Of a stretch of 64,000 nt of DNA, positions 8,953 through 16,514 are shown piece by piece (position 1 is the stretch's first letter; every line of letters starts with the position of its first letter). A program made the translations under genes and the position numbers. The stretch lies in the NCBI RefSeq assembly GCF_014196745.1, contig NZ_JACIEH010000002.1, positions 992,383-1,056,382 of the forward strand, given 5' to 3'. Origin of the DNA: Sphingomonas kyeonggiensis (GTDB taxonomy: Bacteria; Pseudomonadota; Alphaproteobacteria; Sphingomonadales; Sphingomonadaceae). The notes beneath the pieces were generated by a model. That model was given only the letters and a program-made list of their open reading frames with translations, did no database searches and was not told the origin of the DNA.

Positions 8953-9794
8953 TGATCAGCCGTAGAAACCTGCTCGCTGGCGCGGGCGGCGTCGCCGCGC
9001 TTTCCCTTGCCGACCTGGCGATCGCGCCGGCCTTCGCCGCGCAGCTGGGGGCGATCGGGATCCAGCTCTACACGGTCCGCGACATCTTCCAGAAGGATCC
9101 GGTCGGCACGCTCGAGCAGATCGCGCGGATCGGTTATCGCGAGGTAGAGTTCGGTGGGGGCGGCTATGACGCCATGGACCACGCGCTGCTGCGCAAGACC
9201 ATGGACCGGCTCGGCCTCAAATCGCCGTCGCTGCACATCGGCTATGACGCGCTGCTCGGCCAGTTCGACAAGTCGGTGACGATGGCGAAGACGCTCGGCG
9301 CCGATACGGTGGTGCTGCCCTACATGACTGACGAACACCGCACCGAGCAGGGCTGGAGCGCGGCGCTGCCGAACTTCAATCGCTTCGCCAAGGACCTGAA
9401 AAAGGCCGGGCTCGGCTTCGCCTATCACAACCATGATTTCGAGTTCACGACGAAGCCGGGTGGCGTCAGCCTGTACGAGCGGTTCCTCAAGGAGACCGAT
9501 CCCGCGCTGGTGAAGGTCGAGCTCGATCTCTACTGGGCGGCGCATGCCGGCGAGGATCCCGGCGCGTGGATCGATCGCCTGTCGAAGCGGCTCTATGCCT
9601 ATCACGTCAAGGACATGCGTGCCGATCGCAGCATGACCGCGGTGGGGCAGGGGACGATTGATTTCGCGGGGCTCTTCAAGCGCAAGGGCAGCGCGGGCGT
9701 TCGCCACTTCTATGTCGAGAACGACCAGGCGCCCGCGCCTTATCTGCCCGACATCACCACCAGCTTCCAGACGCTGCGCGCGCTGCGTTTCTGA
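8949..9794 (+). CDS. Tat-exported sugar phosphate isomerase/epimerase family protein
   Basis: 281 residues. The twin-arginine signal (SRRNLLAGAGGVAALSLADLA) is followed by a TIM barrel with probable metal-site motifs YHNHDFEF, KVELDLYW and YHVKDM. This family recurs beside glycoside 3-dehydrogenases. The substrate there is thought to be a keto-sugar rather than a phosphate ester, which periplasmic location would support. It overlaps the subunit-3 gene by 4 bases and lies 22 bases before the GMC gene. ATG codons at 8949 and 8952 are both possible starts. Confidence 0.87.
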   Translation: MMISRRNLLAGAGGVAALSLADLAIAPAFAAQLGAIGIQLYTVRDIFQKDPVGTLEQIARIGYREVEFGGGGYDAMDHALLRKTMDRLGLKSPSLHIGYDALLGQFDKSVTMAKTLGADTVVLPYMTDEHRTEQGWSAALPNFNRFAKDLKKAGLGFAYHNHDFEFTTKPGGVSLYERFLKETDPALVKVELDLYWAAHAGEDPGAWIDRLSKRLYAYHVKDMRADRSMTAVGQGTIDFAGLFKRKGSAGVRHFYVENDQAPAPYLPDITTSFQTLRALRF

Positions 9795-9816
9795 TCAGTT
9801 TTCGGGAGGGAAGAAC

Positions 9817-11493
9817 ATGGCTTCGACCAACAGGTTCGATGCGATCGTCATCGGCTCCGGCGTAAGCGGCGGGTTCGCCGCCAAGGAGCTCACCGAGAAG
9901 GGCCTGCGCGTCCTCATGCTCGACCGCGGCGTGATGGTCGAGCATGGCGAGGGCTATGCCTATGACGGCAAGCCCGCCTATGAGGTCCCGGCGCGCAACA
10001 TGATGCCGCCCGGCCTGCGCGACAGCGACTATTTCATCGCCAAGCACGGCTATGTCCAGCCGAGCAACCGGGCCTTCTACAATGACGACCGGCTCAACCC
10101 CTATGCCTTTGACGAGGGCAGCAAATTCTACTGGATCCGGCCCGGTGCGGTCGGCGGCAAGTCGCTGATCTGGGGGCGGTGGAGCTTCCGCTGGAGCCCG
10201 GCCGATTTCGAGGCGAACAAGCGCGACGGGATCGATGGCGACTGGCCGATCCGCTATGACGACCTCGCGCCTTGGTACAGCTATGTCGAGAAATATATCG
10301 GCGTGTCCGGCTCGCGCGAGAACCTGCCCTATCTGCCGGACAGCGAATTCCAGCCGCCGATGCCGATGAACATCGCCGAGAAGTGGCTCAAGCAACGGCT
10401 CGAGACCGAGTTCCCCGGCCGCAAGCTGATCAACACCCGCCTGTCCAACATGACCGAGGACAAGCCCGAGCAGAACCGGACCAAGTGCCAGTTCCGCAAC
10501 CAGTGCGGCAATGGCTGCTCGTTCGGTGCCTATTTCTCGACCCAGGCGGTGACGCTGCCGGCGGCGCGGGCGACCGGGCGGCTGACGCTGCGCGCGGACG
10601 CGGTGGTGACCAACCTCGAATATGACGCGGCGAAGAAGCGCGTCACCGGGGTCCGGTTCATCGATGCGAAGACCGGGCAGGCGGAAGTGGTCAATGCCGG
10701 GCTGGTGTTCCTCTGCGCCTCGGCCATGGCGTCGAACCAGATCCTGCTCAACTCGCGGCCGGCGGGCAGTGGCCGCAGCCATTTCGACAGCAGCGGGACG
10801 CTCGGCAAATATGTGATGGACCACATCTTCCGGGTGTCGATCGACGGCGACATCCCGGGGATGGACGAATATATCGAATATGGCCGCCGGCCCGGCGGCG
10901 TCTACATCCCCCGCTTCCGCAACAATGGCGGCGACGAGGGCGTCGGCTTCAAGCGCGGCTATGGCTATCAGGGCAGCGCGCGGCGCGAGCCGGCGCCGCC
11001 GGTGGGATTCGGAGCTTCGATGAAGCACGGGATGCGCAAATATAGCGGGTGGAAGTTCGGCATGGGCGCGTTCGGCGAATGCCTGCCCTATGAGGACAAC
11101 CACGTGTCGTTGCATGCCGACAAGGTCGACCGTTTCGGGGTGCCGCTGATGCGCTTCGACGTGCGCTTCCGCGAGAACGAGCTGCGGATGATGGCGGATG
11201 CGCGGACGCAGGGCGAGGCGATGCTCAAGGCGGCGGGGCTGACCAACGTCACGAGCAGCGAAGGCGATCACGTGCCCGGCGACGCCATCCACGAGATGGG
11301 CGGCGCGCGCATGGGCGCCGATCCGCGTTCCTCGGTGCTGAACAAGTGGAGTCAGGCGCACGACGCCACAAATCTCTACGTCACCGACGGCGCACAGATG
11401 GCCTCGGTCTCCTGCGTAAACCCGTCTCTCACCTTCATGGCGCTGACTGCGCGTGCCGCCGATCACGCGGTCAAGCAACTCGCCAGCGGGTGA
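9817..11493 (+). CDS. GMC-family FAD dehydrogenase, probable glycoside 3-dehydrogenase catalytic subunit
   Basis: 558 residues from the ATG after GGGAGGGAAG. The frame is open further upstream, but that part overlaps the isomerase gene. The FAD-binding GSGVSGGFAAKEL is at about 11-23. The GMC C-terminal domain has His492 in HEMGGARMG and Asn535 in CVNPSLTF, the usual catalytic pair. Cys224, Cys230 and Cys234 (KCQFRNQCGNGC) could bind an iron-sulphur cluster as in three-component FAD dehydrogenases. There is no signal peptide, so export should depend on the Tat-bearing small subunit. The likely reaction is oxidation of the C3 hydroxyl of a glycoside, with electrons passed to the operon's cytochrome c. 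Sugar specificity is unknown. Confidence 0.9.
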   Translation: MASTNRFDAIVIGSGVSGGFAAKELTEKGLRVLMLDRGVMVEHGEGYAYDGKPAYEVPARNMMPPGLRDSDYFIAKHGYVQPSNRAFYNDDRLNPYAFDEGSKFYWIRPGAVGGKSLIWGRWSFRWSPADFEANKRDGIDGDWPIRYDDLAPWYSYVEKYIGVSGSRENLPYLPDSEFQPPMPMNIAEKWLKQRLETEFPGRKLINTRLSNMTEDKPEQNRTKCQFRNQCGNGCSFGAYFSTQAVTLPAARATGRLTLRADAVVTNLEYDAAKKRVTGVRFIDAKTGQAEVVNAGLVFLCASAMASNQILLNSRPAGSGRSHFDSSGTLGKYVMDHIFRVSIDGDIPGMDEYIEYGRRPGGVYIPRFRNNGGDEGVGFKRGYGYQGSARREPAPPVGFGASMKHGMRKYSGWKFGMGAFGECLPYEDNHVSLHADKVDRFGVPLMRFDVRFRENELRMMADARTQGEAMLKAAGLTNVTSSEGDHVPGDAIHEMGGARMGADPRSSVLNKWSQAHDATNLYVTDGAQMASVSCVNPSLTFMALTARAADHAVKQLASG

Positions 11494-11959
11494 GGGTGCT
11501 GCCTCAGGCCTTCGCGACGCCGCCAGATGGGGCGCTAGAAGGCTTGTCCATCGACTGATCCGTGCCGGTTCGCTTCCATGAGGCGGGCCGGCACGAACGT
11601 ATCGGGGTGCCATATCGCGGCGCCGAATCCCGCGCGTCCTTTGCGGGAATGTCTCCGTGATCCGATTCTTCGCGGCGTGTTGGAAATTCGATCGAATTGA
11701 CCCGCGAAACCGGCGACGAAAATGATCGCCGAAACGCATTTTTGCATCGATCTGATTTATCAGGAAATTTGGCTGAAACCCGTGCCTGCGCGCGTTGCCG
11801 GGGTGTGTCCAGCTGTTGCTCGACGCGCGCGCCGCACAGCCAGAATGCCGCAGTTCATTTGACAAAATGATTTATTTAATCAACATCACGACTCGTGACC
11901 GCCAGCATAGGCGGCATGCGAAAGACGGGCGGTGCAGGCCGCCTAATTGGAGAGGGTGA
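11494..11959. other. 466-base intergenic region rich in inverted repeats
   Basis: No convincing gene is seen. In order it holds: a hairpin with 8-base arms (CGTGCCGG 11561-11568, CCGGCACG 11588-11595) that may end the GMC operon transcript; a perfect 14-base palindrome AATTCGATCGAATT (11685-11698); CTGAT-TT-ATCAG (11752-11763); and the TTGACA-containing element at 11859. The half next to the GH92 gene is AT-rich and is the obvious promoter region of the mannan block. Confidence 0.6.
11859..11873 (+). promoter_or_regulatory. Shared 15-mer TTGACAAAATGATTT upstream of GH92
   Basis: Differs at one base from TTGACAAATTGATTT at 16410, and lies at almost the same distance from its gene (101 versus 105 bases). 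It starts with a perfect -35 hexamer, but no good -10 follows at 17 bases. It may be a promoter part, an operator, or both. The overlapping stretch 11869-11883 (TGATT-TATTT-AATCA) is an inverted repeat. Confidence 0.55.
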
Positions 11960-14347
11960 ATGGGGGTTTCCAACCCGCGGCCCAAGGATCGCGCGCGTCA
12001 TATTGCAACGCGCGTCATCGCGCTGGCCGGTGCTGCTTCGCTGTTGGGTATCGCGTCTGCCATCGCGCAGACTTCCGGGAATACGGCGGAGGATCGTGCG
12101 CCCGTTGATGTCGCCAATCCGTTGGTGGGCACGGCGCCGCTCGACAAGCCCGAATTCATCGGCAACGCGCCGCCTGCGGGCGAGCCGCTCTATTCCGGTT
12201 TGACTTCGCCCGGCGCACGACTGCCGCACAGTGCGGTCGAGGCCGCGCCGGTCAATTCGAATGTCGAGCTGAGCTATCCCTGGGGCGTTGCCACCCCGTA
12301 TTATTATACCAATCCCACGATGATCGGTTTCACCGGCGGCGGCGGCCCGACCTATGGCGCGCGCGCAACGCCGATGCTGATGCCGATCGTCGGCGATTGG
12401 ACGGTGCCGCCAGTCTATACCGAAGCCTGGTACGACAAGGCGCATGAGATCGCAGCGCCGGGCTATTATTCGGTGTTCCTCGACAGCTTCAAGACGAAGG
12501 TGGAGCTGACCGCGACCCAGGCGACGTCGCTGATGCGCTTCACCTTCCCGGCGACCGAGCGTGCGCACGTCATCCTGAACCTGCAGGGGCGCGGCGGCCA
12601 GGTCGAAGTGGTCGGCGACCGGACGGTGCGCGGCATCATCGGCGCGAACCGCGACAATGATGCGCGCGACGGAAGCTATTTCGTCGCGGAGTTCTCAAAG
12701 CCGTTCAAGCGCTTCGGCACATTCCGCAAGGCGCCGGGCGATGCCCGCGGCTATGGCATCGGCGACAAGGACGTGCAGCCGGATACCCGGCAGATCGAAG
12801 GCGCGTTCGCTGGCAGCTATGCCGATTTCACGACGCGTGACGGCGAGCAGGTGCTGATCCGGATCGCCTATGGTCCGAGCTACGAAGCGGCCACGAAGCG
12901 ACTGCGCGAGGAGAGCCCGGACTGGAATTTCGACCGCATTCGCGGTGCGGCGCGCGCCGAATGGGCGAAGCTGCTCGACCGCGTGCAGGTTAGCGGCGGT
13001 ACCGAGAAGCAGCGGATGCTGTTCTACTCGACGTTGTTCCAGTCCTTCGCCAGCCCGCGGCTGGTGGCGCGCAAGGGCGAGCATTTCACCGATACGAACG
13101 GCAAGACCCAGGTCGCCAGCTATGATCGCTACGGCCCGGTGCCCTTCTGGGATACCGGCCGCAACCAGATCGTGCTGCTCGAACTGCTCGAGCCCGAGGT
13201 TACCCGCGACGTGATGCAGTCCGAGTTGGACATGGCCCGCGAACGCGGGTTCATGAACACCTCGTTCCACGGCGACAATGCCGTGTTCCTCTATCTCGGC
13301 GCGATGCGGCGCGGCATCGAGTTCGATTATCCGGCCGCCTACGCGTATCTGCGCAAGAACGCGCTGGACCCCAAGGGGCCGCGCCACTTCCTCGACGAAT
13401 ATATGGCGCGCGGCTGGATCTCGGACGTGGTGCCGGATCGCAACCCGAGCCCGCCGCATGCCGATGGCAAGGCGGGTGCTGCCAAGACGCTGGAATATGC
13501 CTGGGACGACGCCGCGCTCGCCGATATGGCCGAGCGGCTGGGCAACCCGCAGGACGCCGCGCTGTTCCGCAAGCGGTCAGGCAACTGGCGCAACGTGTTC
13601 GACCGTTCGATCGGCTTCGTCCGGGGGCGGACCGAAGACGGCAAGTGGTTCACGCCCTTCGATCCGGCCGAGCCCTATTACAACCACATGATGAAGGAGG
13701 CCTCGGGCTGGTCGACCCTGTGGCTGGTGCCGCAGGACGTGCAGGGGCTGATCACCGCGCTGGGTGGCCGGGCCGCGTTCAACGCCAAGCTCGATGAATT
13801 CTTCACCAAGCCGTACAACCCCACGGGCATCTGTCGCGACTGCACCGGGGTGATCGGCCAATATGTGCAGGGCAACCAGCCCGACCAGCAGGCGCCGTAT
13901 CTCTATGCCTGGAGCGGCCAGCCCTGGAAGACGCAGGAACTGTCGCGCCGCATCCTGCGCGATCTCTATGGCAGCGATGCCGCCGGCTATGGCTATCCCG
14001 GCATGGACGACCAAGGGGCGACCTCGTCCTGGTACGTGCTGAGCGCGATGGGCTTCTACACGGTCGATCCGTCGAGCGACGTCTATGTGCTGGGCAGCCC
14101 GATCTTCGATCGCGCCGCGCTCAAGATGGGCAATGGCAAGACGTTCGAGATCGTCGCGAAGAACAATTCGGCGGCGAACCTCTACATCCAGTCCGCCACG
14201 CTGAACGGCAAGAAATGGACCAGGCCCTGGTTCCGCCACGCCGACATCGCGAACGGCGCCGTGCTGGAGCTGACCATGGGCGCGAAGCCCAATCCGGCCT
14301 GGGGCAGCAGCCCGGCCGATGCGCCGCCTTCGCTGAGCCGGCACTGA
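11960..14347 (+). CDS. GH92 family exo-alpha-mannosidase, Gln variant (GH92-1)
   Basis: 795 residues with a Sec signal to about residue 37 (ASAIAQ). The whole GH92 pattern is present: an N-terminal beta-sandwich (VDVANPLVGT), an (alpha/alpha)6 barrel and the C-terminal signature GMDDQGATSSWYVLSAMGFY (about 681-700) holding the calcium/base-site aspartates. Family members are Ca-dependent inverting exo-alpha-mannosidases. The usual GNEP motif, whose Glu is the general acid in characterised enzymes, is GNQP here (Gln640). Activity may therefore be on mannosyl-phosphate or otherwise altered. It is the first gene of the mannan block and is followed 11 bases later by the GH2 gene. Confidence 0.9.
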   Translation: MGVSNPRPKDRARHIATRVIALAGAASLLGIASAIAQTSGNTAEDRAPVDVANPLVGTAPLDKPEFIGNAPPAGEPLYSGLTSPGARLPHSAVEAAPVNSNVELSYPWGVATPYYYTNPTMIGFTGGGGPTYGARATPMLMPIVGDWTVPPVYTEAWYDKAHEIAAPGYYSVFLDSFKTKVELTATQATSLMRFTFPATERAHVILNLQGRGGQVEVVGDRTVRGIIGANRDNDARDGSYFVAEFSKPFKRFGTFRKAPGDARGYGIGDKDVQPDTRQIEGAFAGSYADFTTRDGEQVLIRIAYGPSYEAATKRLREESPDWNFDRIRGAARAEWAKLLDRVQVSGGTEKQRMLFYSTLFQSFASPRLVARKGEHFTDTNGKTQVASYDRYGPVPFWDTGRNQIVLLELLEPEVTRDVMQSELDMARERGFMNTSFHGDNAVFLYLGAMRRGIEFDYPAAYAYLRKNALDPKGPRHFLDEYMARGWISDVVPDRNPSPPHADGKAGAAKTLEYAWDDAALADMAERLGNPQDAALFRKRSGNWRNVFDRSIGFVRGRTEDGKWFTPFDPAEPYYNHMMKEASGWSTLWLVPQDVQGLITALGGRAAFNAKLDEFFTKPYNPTGICRDCTGVIGQYVQGNQPDQQAPYLYAWSGQPWKTQELSRRILRDLYGSDAAGYGYPGMDDQGATSSWYVLSAMGFYTVDPSSDVYVLGSPIFDRAALKMGNGKTFEIVAKNNSAANLYIQSATLNGKKWTRPWFRHADIANGAVLELTMGAKPNPAWGSSPADAPPSLSRH

Positions 14348-14358
14348 GGAACTTGACG

Positions 14359-16353
14359 ATGCGAACCATGATGCTTGCCCTGCTGCTTTCCGGCGCGGCG
14401 ACCGAAGCCCTGGCCCAGCAGGCACCGGCGACCCGAGCGGATGCCACCTATACCGGTGGCGACATGATCACCCGCTGGGGCCGTGAGGTGACGCCCGAGA
14501 ATGCCTGGCGCAGCTATCCGCGCCCGCAGCTCGAGCGGGAGAAGTGGCTGAACCTCAACGGCCAGTGGGACTATGCCATCACGAAAGCGGCGGCACCGAT
14601 GCCGCAGCCGACGCAGATGGACGGTAAGATCCTGGTGCCCTTTGCCGTCGAATCCCGCCTGTCGGGCGTGGCGCGCAAGGTGCAGCCCGAGGACCGGATC
14701 TGGTATCGCCGAAGCTTCAGCGTGCCCGCCGACTGGGCCGGGCAGAATGTGATGTTGAACTTCGGCGCGGTCGATTTCGAGGCGCATGTCTGGGTCAACG
14801 GCGCGGTCGTCGGGGCGCACAAGGGCGGATCGAGCCGCTTCGGCTTCGACGTCACGCCCTATCTGAAGCCCGGCACCAACGAGCTGGTGGTGCAGGTGGC
14901 GGATCCGACCAGCGCCGGCAGCCAGCCGCGGGGCAAGCAGCTGCTGAACCCGGACGGCATCTGGTACACACCGGTCAGCGGCATCTGGCAGACCGTATGG
15001 CTGGAGCCGGTGCCCGCGCTCCATATCGCCGATGTGCGGGCGACGCCGGACATCGATCGCGGCACGGTGGAAGTCGATGTCGCGCTCTCGGCCTGGGCGA
15101 GCGATACCGATGCGGTGCGCCTCAGCGTGCGTTCTCAGGGCAAGACGATCGGATCGACGATCATCCGCGCCAATCGCCATGCCAGCATCGCGATCCCCGA
15201 TGCGCATCTCTGGTCGCCCGAGGACCCGTTCCTCTACGACCTGGTCGCCGAGCTGGTGACGGTGCGCGATCCCTGGGCCGACCGGAAGGAGCGCGACCGC
15301 GCCGCCTATGACTCGCGTTTCACGGTGGGCGAGAGTGCGGCCTATGCCGCCGCGCAGGTCGACGGCGCCGCCCGCGACACCGCCAAGGCCTATTTCGCGA
15401 TGCGCAAGGTCTCGGTCGGGCCGGGCAAGGTGCATGGCCAGCCGGCACTGCTGCTCAACAACAAGCCCTATTTCCACAATGGCGTGCTCGACCAGGGCTG
15501 GTGGCCGGACGGCCTGCTGACCCCGCCGTCCGAAACCGCGATGCGCTACGACCTGGAGTTCCTGAAGAAGGCGGGCTTCAACATGGTCCGCAAGCACATC
15601 AAGGTCGAGCTGGACCGTTATTATTACGACGCCGATCGCATGGGCATGCTGATCTGGCAGGACATGCCCTCGGGCGGTGGCGAGGACCAGTTCCTCGCCG
15701 GCACCAGCCAGAGCCAGGCGGTGCTGTCCTCTGATGTGATGGCCCAGCAGCAGTTCGAGCTGTCGCACATGATCGGCGATTTGCGGGCATTTCCGTCGAT
15801 CGTTCTGTGGGTGGTGAACAACGAGGGGTGGGGGCAGTATGATTCCGCCACGCTCACCAAGTTCGTGCGCGGCATGGATCCCAGCCGGCTGGTCAATTCG
15901 GACAGCGGCTGGCTGGACGTGGCGGGCCGCGACTCCGACGTGTTCGACATCCACACCTATGAGGACGTGCCGCACACGCCGGCACGCCACAGCGACCGCG
16001 CCATCGTGCTCGGCGAATATGGCGGCGTCGGCTGGCCGATCGAGGGGCATCTGTGGCGCAACGACAAGCGCTGGAGCTACCAGGTCACCACCGATTCCAA
16101 CGACTATCTCGCCCGCTATCGCCGCAAGTTCGACGAGGTGGTGCGGCAGGCCAGGGAGAACGGCCTGAGCGCGTCGGTCTATACCCAGACGACCGATGTG
16201 GAAGGCGAGATCAACGGCCTGCTCACCTATGACCGCGCGGTGGCGAAGGCCCCGGCCGAGGCGTTTGCCCGGATGGCGGCACCCTTGTGGGACAAGCCGG
16301 CCGCGGCGGCCAAGGAAGTGCCGCCGCCCAGGAAGCGCAAGCGCGGCTCGTAA
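14359..16353 (+). CDS. GH2 family glycosidase (beta-mannosidase/beta-galactosidase-like)
   Basis: 664 residues from the ATG 11 bases after the GH92 stop; the frame is open further upstream inside that gene. There is a Sec signal to about residue 20 (EALAQ). The GH2 order is seen: sugar-binding jelly roll (DRIWYRRSF, FGAVDFEAHVWVNG, about 65-220), an Ig-like domain with a roughly 45-residue insertion (305-348), and a TIM barrel. Glu489 (VVNNEGW) is the predicted acid/base and Glu553 (VLGEYGG) the nucleophile. Beside alpha-mannosidases, a beta-mannosidase removing the core Man-beta-1,4-GlcNAc is attractive, but galactosidase or glucuronidase cannot be excluded. The C-terminus is unusually basic (PPPRKRKRGS). 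Confidence 0.87.
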   Translation: MRTMMLALLLSGAATEALAQQAPATRADATYTGGDMITRWGREVTPENAWRSYPRPQLEREKWLNLNGQWDYAITKAAAPMPQPTQMDGKILVPFAVESRLSGVARKVQPEDRIWYRRSFSVPADWAGQNVMLNFGAVDFEAHVWVNGAVVGAHKGGSSRFGFDVTPYLKPGTNELVVQVADPTSAGSQPRGKQLLNPDGIWYTPVSGIWQTVWLEPVPALHIADVRATPDIDRGTVEVDVALSAWASDTDAVRLSVRSQGKTIGSTIIRANRHASIAIPDAHLWSPEDPFLYDLVAELVTVRDPWADRKERDRAAYDSRFTVGESAAYAAAQVDGAARDTAKAYFAMRKVSVGPGKVHGQPALLLNNKPYFHNGVLDQGWWPDGLLTPPSETAMRYDLEFLKKAGFNMVRKHIKVELDRYYYDADRMGMLIWQDMPSGGGEDQFLAGTSQSQAVLSSDVMAQQQFELSHMIGDLRAFPSIVLWVVNNEGWGQYDSATLTKFVRGMDPSRLVNSDSGWLDVAGRDSDVFDIHTYEDVPHTPARHSDRAIVLGEYGGVGWPIEGHLWRNDKRWSYQVTTDSNDYLARYRRKFDEVVRQARENGLSASVYTQTTDVEGEINGLLTYDRAVAKAPAEAFARMAAPLWDKPAAAAKEVPPPRKRKRGS

Positions 16354-16409
16354 GGGCGCAAACGTGCAACAGCTGGTCGGGATAACGCCACCAGCGCAAC
16401 CGGATACAA

Positions 16410-16424
16410 TTGACAAATTGATTT
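16410..16424 (+). promoter_or_regulatory. Shared 15-mer TTGACAAATTGATTT upstream of the TBDR gene
   Basis: Near-copy of the element at 11859, in the 161-base gap before the TBDR gene at 16515. Here AATTGA appears twice as a direct repeat (16408-16413 and 16416-16421). Confidence 0.55.
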
Positions 16425-16474
16425 TAGTATTCTGATTTTGGAGCGCCTCAAGGGAATACCCAGGGCGCATAACC

Positions 16475-16495
16475 TCGGGCCAGAGTCTGGCCCGA
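16475..16495 (+). other. Leader hairpin before the TBDR start
   Basis: TCGGGCCAG-AGT-CTGGCCCGA: perfect 9-base stem and 3-base loop, ending a few bases before the GGAGAGGG ribosome site of the gene at 16515. It could stabilise the mRNA 5' end or gate translation. Confidence 0.6.
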
Positions 16496-16514
16496 ACTGG
16501 AGAGGGAATAGGGG

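Noticed and set aside
9754..11865. 703-codon open frame antisense to the GMC gene
   Set aside because: Composition (Arg, His, Ala, Asp repeats) is typical of reverse-strand frames in GC-rich genes. The plus strand carries intact FAD and His/Asn motifs.
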